Positions 10,745 to 21,074 of a stretch of 64,000 nucleotides of DNA are shown here, piece after piece (position 1 is the first letter of the stretch; the number at the start of each line of letters is the position of its first letter). Made by a program: the position numbers and the translations under genes. The notes beneath the pieces are model-generated. The model did not search any database. It saw nothing but the letters and a program-made list of their open reading frames with translations, and was not told the DNA's origin. The stretch comes from Ligula intestinalis. Lineage: Eukaryota > Platyhelminthes > Cestoda > Diphyllobothriidea > Diphyllobothriidae. Location: assembly GCA_036362985.1 (NCBI GenBank), contig JAYGXS010000010.1, positions 1,717,661-1,781,660 on the forward strand, in the 5' to 3' direction.

Positions 10745-11235
10745 TTTTTTTTTCAAGTTTTTTTTCAAATTACCTCTAATATTAACAATGGGAATATTTA
10801 CGGAACATAAGAAATACATTTTAAATTATATTTCTACAAATATAGGTGCCACTAATAATAAGACTTTGAGGGGTATCCGTAAAATTACCGAATACGTCTT
10901 AAGATGTTGCGAACATTCATGGAAGCTTTAGTATTCAAAAACATCTGCCCAAGTGCTCACACTTCATTAAACTGTCTACCCTACATATCTATACCGTGGT
11001 ATGTGCATATTGATGTGAGCTCTGCCAATTCTCCAAATGATAAACTTAAACGCTGTTAGACTAGATTATTAGAGCATTTTTGTCAAAAGAACACCCATAA
11101 CATTGAAGCCTATCTTTTGTACAACTATATGATTCACTGTTAATCAAAAAGCAAACAAATATCTTTCTATTGAAGTCGTTTTCACGCTTGTTGCTTACTT
11201 TCAACTCCTTTTCAAATAATATAAATGTAAAATGT
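10745..11235. other. AT-rich non-coding spacer shared with copy C
   Basis: Parts of this stretch match 62255-62635 in copy C ('attaccgaatacgtcttaag' onward). I see no coding potential. Around 10975-11010 it carries a short 'catatctatacc' tract where copy C has an expanded TA microsatellite. Confidence 0.6.
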
Positions 11236-11239
11236 CAAT

Positions 11240-11290
11240 TTATGGCACAGTTATGTTTACAACAACTCGTCATCAGGCCAAACATTTGCA
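11240..11290 (-). ncRNA. Hammerhead-like motif, PLE family 2b, copy A (decayed)
   Basis: The minus strand reads GGC CTGATGA (11276-11270), CGAGTTGTT, then GTAAAC where GAAA is expected, and ends TGTGCC that could pair with GGC. One core base is changed (GAAA to GTAA), so activity is unlikely. Confidence 0.5.
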
Positions 11291-11925
11291 GGGTAAATGA
11301 ACGCTGTTCATAACAATTAAAGTTTGAATATGTAGAAAAATCAATAACTGTCTAACACGGGCACTGATTGACCATTGCGGACTACGTCAGTTTGCGAAAG
11401 TAGGCCAGATCTGCGTGTTAGTTGAGAGACTGCCGATAGTTGGTAGGGGCGAAATGCTATCGCTACCTGATGTCAGTGTAGGCCTGAAAAAGAGAGTACG
11501 TGAACACGTACCGGCCTGGTTAAGCAAAGGTGAAACTAAATCGATCTCGGGCTCCATTCTCGCACATCTTGTCGGTAGGAATCATCGATTGTATATCAAT
11601 CAAGCCTTTCAGGTTGTTTACCGGACATCAGCTAACATTTCCAAAGGCCAGTACAAAGAATGCTCGCAACAGCTGAAGCAGTAGCCATAAGGCTAGACAA
11701 TCCAATGCTGTGTTGTCAGAAGACGCAGACACAAGCCTTTACACTTCCGTGGCCTAAAGCGACACCAGATGGCGATAGCATTTTGACCATACCAACTAGT
11801 GGCAGTTTCTCAACCAACACGCTGATCTGACTTACTTGCGCAAACTGACATAGTCTGCGTTGGCCAATCAGCGCCCATGGTAGACATTTCTTGATTTTTC
11901 TACATATTCAAACTTAAGTTGCTAT
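11240..11925 (+). mobile_element. PLE family 2b, inverted-terminus copy A
   Basis: An antisense terminus (hammerhead on the minus strand at 11240-11290, antisense 3' UTR to about 11478) is joined to a sense GIY-YIG C-terminal frame: GLKKRVREHVPAWLSKGETK, SISGSILAHLVGRNHRLYIN and QAFQVVYR (open 11415-11684). The sense 3' UTR follows to about 11925. Family 2 at 9.5 kb has the same protein text. The antisense-terminus plus sense-coding plan recurs in several PLEs here. Confidence 0.75.
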
Positions 11926-11929
11926 AACA

Positions 11930-12104
11930 TATTGCAGTAGATGTGGGACATGTTTTATGCAGTAAAGGCAGCATTAATAAATTGACGAATAAGATGTATT
12001 CTGAATAAACACCTCACACTTGAAAAAAGCTCATAAGTAGCAACTTTTTAAAACCAAAAGATACCCTTTCTTTGAGTATAAACTTAAAGAAGGCGTAATT
12101 TTCT
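11930..12104 (-). repeat. Foldback-element fragment (copy A)
   Basis: Matches the arm of the foldback element (compare 19265-19425, 15180-15350, 63170-63350), with landmarks 'gcagcattaataaa', 'aaaagctcataa' and 'aaggcgtaattttct'. It stops at 12102-12104, where it joins the non-LTR element of copy B across a 3-base shared TCT. Confidence 0.7.
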
Positions 12105-13155
12105 AGGCCATCCTTTAGTATTTGGAGATGTGAATGACTTTTGAGCAGATGGCCAACAACCATAGCATCAGCATATTTAATCAACAAGCATTGGTTGTCG
12201 ATCGTAGGTCATCAGTGTGGCGAGAGAAGAGATGAGGGGATAATATAGCCCCTTGAAGAATTCCACAGCTGTTTGGAAGGACCATGGATTTTCGCTTTCT
12301 GCACTTAACGAATTTAGTGCGGAAAGTGAAATAGTCCCCATGCCAAGAGACAGCCGAGCCATGAGATCCGCACGCAGAAGTTTTGTTAAGAAGTAGATGG
12401 CGAGGGATCGTATTGAAGGCTGAGGAGTAGTCGAGAAAAGCACAACCATATGGATGGCAGCCTTTATCTTAATCTCTAAAAGCAGAATGGACTACCAGAG
12501 CAACAGCGCCTAGTGTACTACAACTAGTCTTATGCGCAAATTGCAAGAGATCGGAAACATGGGAGGAAAACGGCGTGATGGTGTCTAAAATGACTCTTTC
12601 TTCAAGTTTTAATAATGCAGAAGAGCAGGCAATTGCATAAAAATATTTTGGACCAGTAAAGGGTTTTTTCCGGACTGGAGTTATTCTCACTGATCTCCAC
12701 TCATCAGGAATCTTCGACTCCGTGAAGGAAAAGTTCATAAAGTTTGTGTCAGTGCAGGTGCTAATTGAAAAGAGGAAAATTTCAGGAGAAATGGTGAAAT
12801 CCCATCTGATCCTGCAGCGGATGAACCTCAAACCTTTTTAAGATGTCTCATCACTGTTTCCACAGACACAGGAACAAAAACACTTGGTAATAAGGAAATG
12901 CCGTCTGTCGGAAGATGTGAGGCAGTAGAAGTGTGGATTAAATTTGCATTTAAACGATCTAAATCTAAGTCAGCATCAGCATGTGCTAGTGTATCCCGTT
13001 GACCAGTGACACGCTTGAGACTCTTCCAAATTTCATCCGAGTAGAGAAGAGCGTACGATGTAGAAGAAGTTAAAAACTAAGCTCCAAAAAGGTCGTTCAG
13101 CTTGGGAATCTCACGCTTTATCTGGACGTCCAAATCCTTAAATCTATCTCGCAGA
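12105..13155 (-). mobile_element. CR1/jockey-like RT, copy B (frameshifted, truncated)
   Basis: The minus strand encodes, in pieces, the same protein as 57715-59210. From 13155 down: RFKDLDVQIKREIPKLNDLF, EIWKSLKRVTGQRDTLAHAD, LPTDGISLLPSVF, then after a frameshift FTESKIPDEWRSVRITPV and YFYAIACSSALLKLEERVIL (12469-12831), then the LxxLxN-type A-B motif region in another frame (12177-12449). Several frameshifts and stops are present. The upper end breaks into PLE family 3 at about 13150. The lower end is cut at the joint with copy A. Confidence 0.78.
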
Positions 13156-13590
13156 AACTGAGCACTAAATTGCACAGGACGAAACTTGCATTGTCGGCTC
13201 TTGACCATACAAGAAAGGCCGCGAATTTCGACGACTCGTGCATCAACAGGCACGTCGCATTGGACGCGATATACACCAACCCCAGAGAAGCACGGAAGAG
13301 ACTGAAATATACTCAGACTGGAGGAAGCCAAAACCAACCACCACCGACCGCACAAGTAAATGCGGTCGACATTTAGTCCCCTACCGACCACATAAGTACA
13401 TGTGGCTAACAACTTTTTCCTTCCCCACTGATCGCATAATCACATGAGGGTGAAAATAACTAATTTTTACCCCGACCCACTATATTAGGCCCCGTAAGCC
13501 ATCATTGTGGATTAACTGTTTCGTACGATTCCCATCCATCTGATGACGACCTGGTGAACCGGTGTCGAAAATTCCCTCAATAAAGAACAT
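13150..13590 (+). mobile_element. PLE family 3, copy B (3' end only)
   Basis: The plus strand is open for the C-terminal tail TKLALSALDHTRKAANFDDS, INRHVALDAIYTNPREARKR and LKYTQTGGSQ..., ending near 13376. An untranslated end with the hammerhead at 13533-13584 follows. The GIY-YIG core present in copy A (7.2 kb) is replaced by the antisense CR1-like RT, which joins after the shared bases 'agaaactgagcac' (about 13154-13166). Confidence 0.75.
13533..13584 (+). ncRNA. Hammerhead ribozyme motif, PLE family 3, copy B
   Basis: CTGATGA (13540-13546), stem II GAC CTGG / CCGG T GTC with loop TGAA, GAAAATTC (13567-13574) and AATAAA (13579-13584). The A-to-G change in CCGG against copy A keeps stem II pairing (U-G for U-A). 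Stem III is AATT. Confidence 0.75.
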
Positions 13591-13594
13591 TTTC

Positions 13595-13669
13595 TCAAGA
13601 ACTTCTTCGAACGAATTATGCTCCTTGGGATGCTGACTTTCCAGTTCATTAAGATTTGTATTTGAGGGG
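13595..13669 (-). pseudogene. Exon-like stretch Z, copy B (acceptor lost)
   Basis: Minus-strand frame PSNTNLNELES, HPKEHNSFEEVLEK is kept. The AG of the splice acceptor seen in copies A and C has become TG (13670-13671), so normal splicing into this copy is unlikely. Confidence 0.4.
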
Positions 13670-13819
13670 CAAACAGAACATAATCGTTTATACGCGATCA
13701 GTATTTATTCAACTAAGAACTGCCGTTTTCCTATTCGGGTGAGTAAACCGAGCTATCGAACGCTTATGGTAGATTCCTGTGCCTTATTTTTATATAAAAC
13801 CGAGTGAATGGTAAAAAAG

Positions 13820-13919
13820 NNNNNNNNNNNNNNNNNNNNNNNNNNNNNNNNNNNNNNNNNNNNNNNNNNNNNNNNNNNNNNNNNNNNNNNNNNNNNNNNN
13901 NNNNNNNNNNNNNNNNNNN
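13820..13919. other. Assembly gap, exactly 100 N
   Basis: A run of 100 unknown bases, the usual placeholder for a scaffold gap of unknown size. It lies in copy B at the position corresponding to about 59840 in copy C, where sequence is contiguous. Confidence 0.98.
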
Positions 13920-14098
13920 GGGAAATCAATTTCATTTTTTAATGCATGGGGCAGGGAGAAATTGTGTGCATTTAATGTTTTTTAATAAAGCCTTGAAATT
14001 CAAAATCAGGACCAAGTTGTATTTGTTGTCTTCATCGTATGGCAAGCCGTGACGCATATGATTGCTCTTCTGGAGATCTTGGTCTGGTCGACAACCTG

Positions 14099-14383
14099 CT
14101 ATGTGGAGGACATTGAAGCCTGCATCAATGAAGCAAGATTACGGGAGGTGATGTTTGGCAATATTTCCTCGTTGAATATCTTCTTGCATTTCTGCTCAAT
14201 ATGTTTCTTAGTCATTATTGATAGTAGGATATTGCCAATGAAGGGCATTCCAGAGTCCAATCCATTCCATTCAACCACCTTACAACTTTCCATCATGGCT
14301 ACCTGTCGGGGCCGCCTTTTGTTTTCTGGTAATAGTCGTAAGCGAAAGTCTATTTTGAAGGGTTTGACCACAATGAAAAGGTT
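14099..14383 (-). pseudogene. Exon-like stretch Y, copy B
   Basis: The same open frame as 8198-8482 and 20 or so residues different: IDFRLRLLPENKRRPRQVAM, EWNGLDSGMPFIGNILLSIM, KKIFNEEILPNITSRNLASL. An acceptor-like TTTAG precedes it (14384-14388). The donor-like CAG|GTT of copy C is CAG|GCT here. This is the most divergent of the three Y copies. Confidence 0.4.
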
Positions 14384-14760
14384 CTAAACAAAGACAAAAA
14401 ATTTAAGTGATAACTTTGATAAGAAACTTTTTGGTCAGCCAAATCAAGCTGGTGGACTGTCGGTAGACCTACTGCCTGTGCTGATTACATTTACTTAAAT
14501 ATACTTCGATGATCAACATCCAGGCTTGGAGCTTACGTGACGTCGGTAAACGTACATGAGTGATGAAAAAGTGAAGGGTATTTATGATATGAAAAACCTG
14601 ATATCAATTAGCATGGATCAAGGAACTGAAAACGTCTAGAGCCCATGGCCTACTTAGAAACCTTAAACTGTTTTCGAATATGCATGCATTTCGACCACGA
14701 AGTTGGGTCGCGCGGCGTTCGGATCGGCTATGGTCACAGGTAGCACTACTCTGAGCTGAG

Positions 14761-15175
14761 CAGAGTATGTGAACACGAACCGGCCTGGTTAAGCAAAGGT
14801 GAAACTAAATCAATCTTGGGCTCCATCCTCGCACATCTTGTCGGTAGGAATAATCGATTGTATACCAATCAAGCCTTTCAGGTTGTCTACCGGACACCAG
14901 CTCACATTCCCAAAGGCCAGGACAAATAATGCTCGCAACAGCTGAAGCAGTAGCAATACGGCTAGAAAATCCAATGCTGTGTTGTCAGAAGACGCATACA
15001 CAAGCCTTAACACTTTCGTGGCCTATACCGACACCTGGTGGCGATAGCATTTTGACCATACCAACTAGTGGCAGTTTCTCAACCAACACGCTGATCTGGC
15101 TGACTTGCGCAAACTGACATAGTCTGCGTTGGCCAATCAGTGGCCATGTTAGACAGTTCTTGATTTTTCTGCATA
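14761..15175 (+). mobile_element. PLE family 2b, copy B (C-terminal end and 3' UTR)
   Basis: The plus strand reads YVNTNRPG, LAHLVGRNNRLYTNQAFQVV (with stops) followed by the family 2b 3' UTR. It is joined directly to the inverted-repeat arm at about 14760. About 2 kb that separates these two blocks in copy C (60690-62735) is absent, which indicates a deletion with a shared CAGA/AGAGT-type junction. Confidence 0.7.
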
Positions 15176-15179
15176 TTCA

Positions 15180-15590
15180 AACTTAAGTTGCAGCATTAAT
15201 AAATTGACGAATAAGATGTATTCTGATTAAACACCTCACAATTGAAAAAAAGCTTATAATGAGCAATTTTTTAAAACCGAACGATACCCTTTCTGTGAGT
15301 ATAACACTTGAAGAAGGCGTAATTTTCTATCAAACAAGTAAAAGAAATAATATGCTCTGTATGCTTTCCACAAAATATGTGTGAATTTATAAAGACAGTC
15401 TAAATCAATGACAAATACGCAAAGTATTTAATTAGTTACCTTCTACAGCATATCCTTTATGTTAGTGGTCAGCACGAAGCTCGTTATAAAGCTCGTATGC
15501 TATCATGTTTGAAATAACTTCAGAATATAGTAAACGATAATCACTATGACAACCTGAGCCAATTCTGTTTAGCGAGGTGGTATGTAAGCC
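15180..15590 (-). repeat. Foldback-element fragment (copy B)
   Basis: Right-arm type sequence ('gcattaataaattgacg', 'ttctatcaaacaagtaaaag', 'gtaaacgataatcactatga', ending 'tagcgaggtgg'). It matches 63170-63600 and, more distantly, 50600-50910. The last residues of exon-like stretch X run into it. Confidence 0.7.
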
Positions 15591-15994
15591 AGAGGCGTGT
15601 GTGTACCACGACCGAATGACCGCCTAAATTTCCCTTTCTTGAAAAAAATAAGCTTCTCATATTCTGGGAGCTTGTACATGACACTATACAATTCCAAACT
15701 CACAAACTCCTGAAACAAGGTCTCCAGCCGTAGACTAGCAGCGATTTGGGTGGCTCCAATACACCCATTGAGATAAAAAAAGGGCGTCCTTGCGTTCTTC
15801 ACGTATTTCGTCGTCAAACTCAAGGAGCATGCTCTGTAAACTGATTGTACCCCAAAAACCACAATTTTCGTTATCTTGCCCAGGCTGGTATCTATAGGTG
15901 GTAAGGCAAATTTATCTGACTGTCCTAGAAAGCGATGCAGGACAACATCAACAAATGGGTCCACGTTAGAGTTCTTGATAACAGTAGCCTTTTC
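15569..15994 (-). pseudogene. Exon-like stretch X, copy B (unknown protein)
   Basis: An acceptor-like TATTTTAG (15995-16002) precedes an open frame of about 142 codons on the minus strand: EKATVIKNSNVDPFVDVVLH, RFLGQSDKFALPPIDTSLGK, VFGVQSVYRACSLSLTTKY, NGCIGATQIAASLRLETLFQ, LPEYEKLIFFKKGKFRR. It ends in sequence of the foldback fragment, so the natural exon probably stops earlier, near 15640. I do not recognise a family. Copy C (63586 onward) is also open but differs at 26 of 131 residues by eye. Confidence 0.45.
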
Positions 15995-15995
15995 C

Positions 15996-17990
15996 TAAAA
16001 TACATGGTAATATCATTAAGATGATGCGCGAAGTTTAATGTCAACATAACATCAGTGTATATTGAATATTTGCTCTTCATTTAAGTTTTTTTAGAACTTT
16101 AGCTAGATAAATACTAAAAAAGGGCACAAAAGGACCGCGAATTTTTCGCAATTGGGTTAATTGAATAAAGTCAATTTGCCAAACTTCCGTAACAATAAAG
16201 TAAGCCCACTTGTAATTTTGGTGAATTCTAGCCAATGTCTAAGGAAATCCTGCATGTGCATTCAGCTTGCTGTCCTGTAATGGCTAATTCCATACGAGCA
16301 GTAGGTTAGACCGGCGAGCCTCGTAGCTTAAATGGTAGAGCGTTGGCTGCACCAAAGCCTTGTCTGATGCGTGGGTTCTACTACTACCGTGGCGGCGATT
16401 ATTTTAAAAATTAGGTAAAGTAAACTAATGAAGGAAGTTATATCGAGATTCAAGATTGTGTTAATATACTCTCGTGAGTTTACAGACAAACATGTGCTCG
16501 CAAATTGTGTGTGATGTGATTTCGAATTGAGCGAGACCCTATGAAACGCGGCATTTACTTCACACGAATACTAAGAACACTCGCTACCCGCGGAGGCAGA
16601 TCTTTTTCAAAAGAAGCTCGTAAACACTCCATAGTTATTAGGCCAATAACAATCTTTCTTCCTAATTAAACGACAAACGTGAGTCCGTGTGCCCTTAAGA
16701 CTACGACGACGTAAGCCTAATAGCTGTTCATAAAGTCACATGCTGAACTTACATGAATTATAAACTACTGAACACTAATTTATACAATGAGTTGCAGAGA
16801 CTAGCTTAAACATAACTAAATGAGCATATTCAAACTCGGTTTAAAACTTAAAAGTTTAATTCGTGCTTTTTCTTGTACCTTCAGTACCAAAATGCGTAAA
16901 TTTAAATAACCAAGACTTAATTTGGAAACAATTGGCTCTCATTACATTGCACTTTATATACAAAAGGTTACAAAGTATAATATAAGTTGTTTTTAATTGA
17001 GCTCTGATATATTTGCGCAAATTTATAGATGTAGGAAGGCGTCTTGCATCAAAAATGAAAACATATTATTTTAAATATCTCTCAAACTTATTATTACAAA
17101 AGGGAGGACTGAACGAGTTAAAAACGTCAAAAACGGTAACGAATAATCAATATGCAAGATATATGGACTCTTAGCAAATCATTCAAACCAAATGCAAGGT
17201 ATGCATTGAAAAAAATATGGTTACATATGTCCATGCTCGAGGTTTACTAAGCCATATGGGCACGCTGCTTTAATAAGGCTTTGTACTCAACACATACATT
17301 CGAAGATACTGACTCTTGCGAGCATGAGTAAAAATCGGAAGGCGTAAAAAACATTGCCGGCAATACGTTGTCACTTTTTAAAATTTTATTTACCTTTTGC
17401 GCGTGAGGTATGTCTGAGAAATGAAAAAAATGCACCGTAATTAAAAATAATACTTGAGATAGAAAAATGGTTTCAAAAGGAGTACAAACAGGGTACAAAA
17501 CGGAGCAGCAACCAGCCTGGAAAACATTTCTTTGAAAAAAATTATTCCATCACTTTTAATGCTTTACATTCCTCCGGAAGACAAACAATATGCCTTTCAT
17601 GTCAGAGGAGTGTATGGTTGCATTCGACAAGTGGCTTCTGCCTATAACTGAATATCTACTTTTTGACCAACACATATTTTTCCTGACCGTCATTCCTGGA
17701 CTGTCTTGACCTAGTGTTCACTGTGTTGCCTGGCATTAATTTCACTGTGCCCTAATTACCTGCACTAAGTACGAGTGACCATAGGGGTCACACCTGTGTT
17801 CATTTGACTTCATTTGATTCGTCCCGCCCAACATCAAGATCTCTGACCAAGCATGTGACGTAGCAATTTCGAGCAGATGAATCATGTTCATTGACTAGGC
17901 CTCCATTTGGCACAAAATCATGAAAAAAAATAATTAGAAAAGAGGCGATGTAGTCCTCCAAACAGAATCACATCCCTTTTGCTGCCCGAC
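15996..17990. other. Mostly featureless stretch
   Basis: Apart from the tRNA-like sequence at 16316-16395, no coding, repeat or structured feature is recognised. The longest open frames (about 80 codons near 17247-17498) have no protein-like pattern I can defend. Confidence 0.4.
16316..16395 (+). repeat. tRNA-like (SINE-type) sequence
   Basis: A-box-like TAGCTTAAATGGTAGAGC and, 33 bases later, B-box-like GGGTTCTACTAC are in the right order for an internal pol III promoter. The acceptor ends pair only partly (GCC with GGC) and the T loop is altered, so a functional tRNA is unlikely. No tail repeat is evident. Confidence 0.5.
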
Positions 17991-18019
17991 ACGACATTCG
18001 CCTTACAAACGGTTGCGGT

Positions 18020-18738
18020 TGATTGCGCAACCTCTTATGTGAAGAATTTTTTAGAGGCGGCAGCAGGAATCCTGAAACCATCAGACAGCAGATCATGAGG
18101 TCCAAAGAACCGCTACCATTAACAGTACAATCAGCTGTTGTCTGCAGCATACCATGTCAAGACTGCACTGCAAGGCATGTCGGTGATACGGGCCGCCACG
18201 TACGCAAAAGGTTGCCTGAGTATCAGCTCGAAATCAACCGCAAGGCCAAGTTGTATTTGGTCTATGACCACGCACAGCAGAAAAACCACCCATTCACTTT
18301 TAAAAAAGCAAGAATGCTAGACCGAAACAACGAAGAAAGTGGCCAGATTGCTGCTAAAAAATTTTGTTCTTGACTGGCACACTAAACAGAGCCATGGACC
18401 TTCATCCCGCCTACCAAGCGCTCTGCAGAAGGCTAACATTGGCTCAGAACGGAGCTATACGCTGGGCGGAGAGAAATAAGCAGGGCCCACAGCCGGCAGC
18501 CACCAGCAAAGAACGTGAACTACTCACGAGACACAAAATCAATTTGACATAGCTCATGAAGACGCCCGTGAGGGCATGAGCAATTCAAGCTGCCACAGAA
18601 ATCGATCAGTACAATCGATTGATACATGGACATTATGTAAATATCTCGGTCGGACACACTCATCTGACGCAAACATGAGTACAGACACCACGTTCTGATG
18701 ATAGAAGCGAGCACGCTGTTGAAACCTCAGCCAAAATA
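18020..18738 (+). mobile_element. PLE family 5 (GIY-YIG end and 3' UTR)
   Basis: The plus strand is open for 116 codons (18023-18373): GGSRNPETIRQQIMRSKEPL, then VVCSIPCQDCTARHVGDTGR (GIY-YIG start with paired cysteines), HVRKRLPEYQLEINRKAK, HAQQKNHPFTFKKARMLDRN. One frameshift near 18364 leads into LHPAYQALCRRLTLAQNG...HKINLT, ending at 18552. The 3' UTR ends with a hammerhead-like motif (18685-18730). A foldback element is inserted immediately after. A second copy lies at 51290-51930. Confidence 0.75.
18685..18730 (+). ncRNA. Hammerhead-like motif, PLE family 5
   Basis: CTGATGA (18693-18699), stem II AGCG/CGCT with loop AGCA, GTT, then GAAACCTC. Stem I could pair CGTT with AGCC in part. 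Stem III is not palindromic in this copy. The foldback insertion starts 10 bases downstream. Confidence 0.5.
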
Positions 18739-19731
18739 CAGTAGACGCCATTGATCATGCAATATTTTGACATATGCGAAAGATTAATACTCTTTCGCTA
18801 ATTGAAATTGACTCCAGTTGTGATACTGATTATCATGTTGTCTATTCAAAAGTCATTTTCGTCAGCATAAGATCCCGGCTTTTTAACGAGCTTCGTTTCG
18901 ACTCCAAGCAAAACGTATCGATTGTAAAAACGGACTACTCAAGGAGTATGCCTTTTAATCAGTTATTTTGACTGCCTTTATAAATTCAAATATATTTTAT
19001 GAAAAACATGGACGAAAAAATATTTCTTGTTCATGTTTGATAGAAAATGACGCCTACTTTAAAATTTATACCTGTGTCAGGGTAGCTTTTGGTGTAACAA
19101 TGTTGCCCAATTGCCGAATAATTTTCTAACCTAGCGACTACTATACTCGAATTCAAGGTTTAGAAACTGCGCACTGTGTACATCTTATTTAAGGAAAAGG
19201 ACGTTTTCACCTACAATCTGAAGAAAAGGTCACAAAGTTGTCATGAAACATTGAGATACGTATGGAAAATATTTAATGCAGCTTAGTTAGCATTAATAAA
19301 CTACACGATACAATATTTTATGAATTAACGCCTCTAAAATTGTAGAAAAGCTCATTATTAGCAATTTTTTAAAACCCGAAAGCTACCCTTCCTTCAGGTA
19401 TAAAATTTAAAGAACGCGTAATTTTCTATCACGCAAGTACAAAAACTAATTTTCTTGTGCATGTTTTCCATAAAATATATTTAACTTTATAAAGGCAGTC
19501 AAAATAAGTGATAAAAAAGGCAAACCCCTAAGTAGTCCGTTTTTACAATAGACACTTTTTGTTAGGAGACGGAACGAAGCCCATTAAAAAGCCGACATTT
19601 AATCATGACTGAAATGACTTCAGAATACACTACACGATAATCAGTATCACAAATAGAGTCAATTTCGATTAGCGAAAGAGTATTAGTCTTTCGCATATGT
19701 CGAAATATTGCATGAGCAACGGCGTCTACTG
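18739..19731. mobile_element. Foldback element with ~390-bp inverted arms, TA flanks (complete)
   Basis: The ends are CAGTAGACGCC (18739-18749) and GGCGTCTACTG (19721-19731), flanked on both sides by TA (18737-18738 and 19732-19733). Inverted arms run about 390 bp inward (to about 19125 and from about 19340), leaving a core of about 200 bp. No transposase is encoded. TA duplication with long terminal inverted repeats suggests a non-autonomous member of the Tc1/mariner superfamily; that assignment is inference. It interrupts the 3' end of PLE family 5. Confidence 0.82.
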
Positions 19732-19782
19732 TACATATCAGGCCCAGAAAACGTCCCTTCTTCTTTCTCTTCTGGGGATGAT

Positions 19783-19864
19783 GAATGGAGTCAATGCCAA
19801 TGAGCGAAAGAGTATCAATCTTTCGCATATGTCAAATTTATTGCGTGAGCTTTGGCGTCCACTG
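19783..19864 (-). repeat. Extra right end of the foldback element
   Basis: A second, solo copy of the terminal 80 bp (from 'gagtcaatgccaatgagcg' to GGCGTCCACTG, followed by TA). It lies 50 bp past the complete element, separated by a pyrimidine-rich spacer. Confidence 0.75.
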
Positions 19865-19869
19865 TATAT

Positions 19870-21070
19870 GATCGAGTGTGAAGAGATGCACACTACATAT
19901 ATACACCATTACTTGCGTAAAACAAGCAAAATAATGTAGTTTAATGTTTGTATTCAAAAAATCTAAAAACACATATGGCTCTGTTGTGGATGGACTGTAT
20001 TACCTAAAATTTTAAAAGGCCCGTTCCCTCTAGTTAACCAGGGCATGACTATTTCCGAATAAAAACATTTTTAAGCAAGTAGAAATAAGATCTGCTTTCG
20101 TATTGTCGTGAACATTTTCCCCGTTAAACTTATCGGTAAACAAATGGATCAGACTGAAAGGAGCAAACATATATGCCCTATTATTGCAAAAGCTTGATTA
20201 TAAAACTGTAATACAGAACGTACTTGCAGAGCATTGCACACTGCCATCTAAAAACATGAGGGCATTTATTGGCAAATGGTTGCACTTTTTAAAAGATTAG
20301 TAAGGAATCAAATGCACTTCTAATCTCTTTTGGTCATTGTTTGTCTGTTTATATCAAAATACAAGCTTGCAGTACATCTAACGTTATGCATAAAAGTGAC
20401 CAATTTTTTTTATTATTCCCCCTTAGCTACCATCGGTTTTGAATTCAAGATCCTTATTGTTTGCCATTTTGTTTAGTAAAATCTTTCTTCCTTTAAATCA
20501 GCACTGCTGAGTACTGCTTGCAGTTTAGAGCATTCGCGTATGTCGCATGTTATACGAGTTCTCCACCGACATTTTGAATAGTATTTTGACATATATTAAG
20601 CAAACAAGAACATTCAAATATGCGATTGTCAACTTACAAGCGCTTGCAAGCATCAGAACCAAAGAAAGGAGAAGAAGAAATTGCAGTGGTCCGTGCATCG
20701 TGATTGCAAGGAAAAAATGTCTCATTTTTATAAAAAAAGCCTATATATAAGTTACTAGTTTGAAGCTGAACATGTCGTTCTAGGTCTGTTTTTTTGCACA
20801 AAGGCTTAAACAAATTCGACCAATAAACATACTGCAAAGTGCCAGCTGGCCGTAACAGAAAGCAATGAAAAAATATGTAGCGACAAGTTCAAACACGATC
20901 ACGCCAACTAGAGGTCGTTTCGTGCCCTTCTGAGGGCAAACTTTTCAAAATTGTGGGCGCAATGTTTTTTCCATAATTATCGCCCACTAAGTTGCACCTA
21001 ATTTTTTCACTGTTTTTGACGATCAAATCCCACGATTTTTAATATTATTTAATAAGGAACATCCATGCTA
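19870..21070. other. No recognised feature
   Basis: AT-rich sequence. Small overlapping frames near 20525-20837 on both strands show no conserved motif. Confidence 0.4.
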
Positions 21071-21074
21071 TTGA

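Noticed and set aside
16363..16375. CTGATG inside the tRNA-like sequence as a ribozyme core
   Set aside because: It belongs to the anticodon/variable part of the tRNA-like fold, and no downstream GAAA motif follows.
16316..16395. Functional tRNA gene
   Set aside because: The acceptor stem pairs only at its end, the B box departs from GGTTCRANNCC at several positions, and a clear anticodon loop cannot be drawn.
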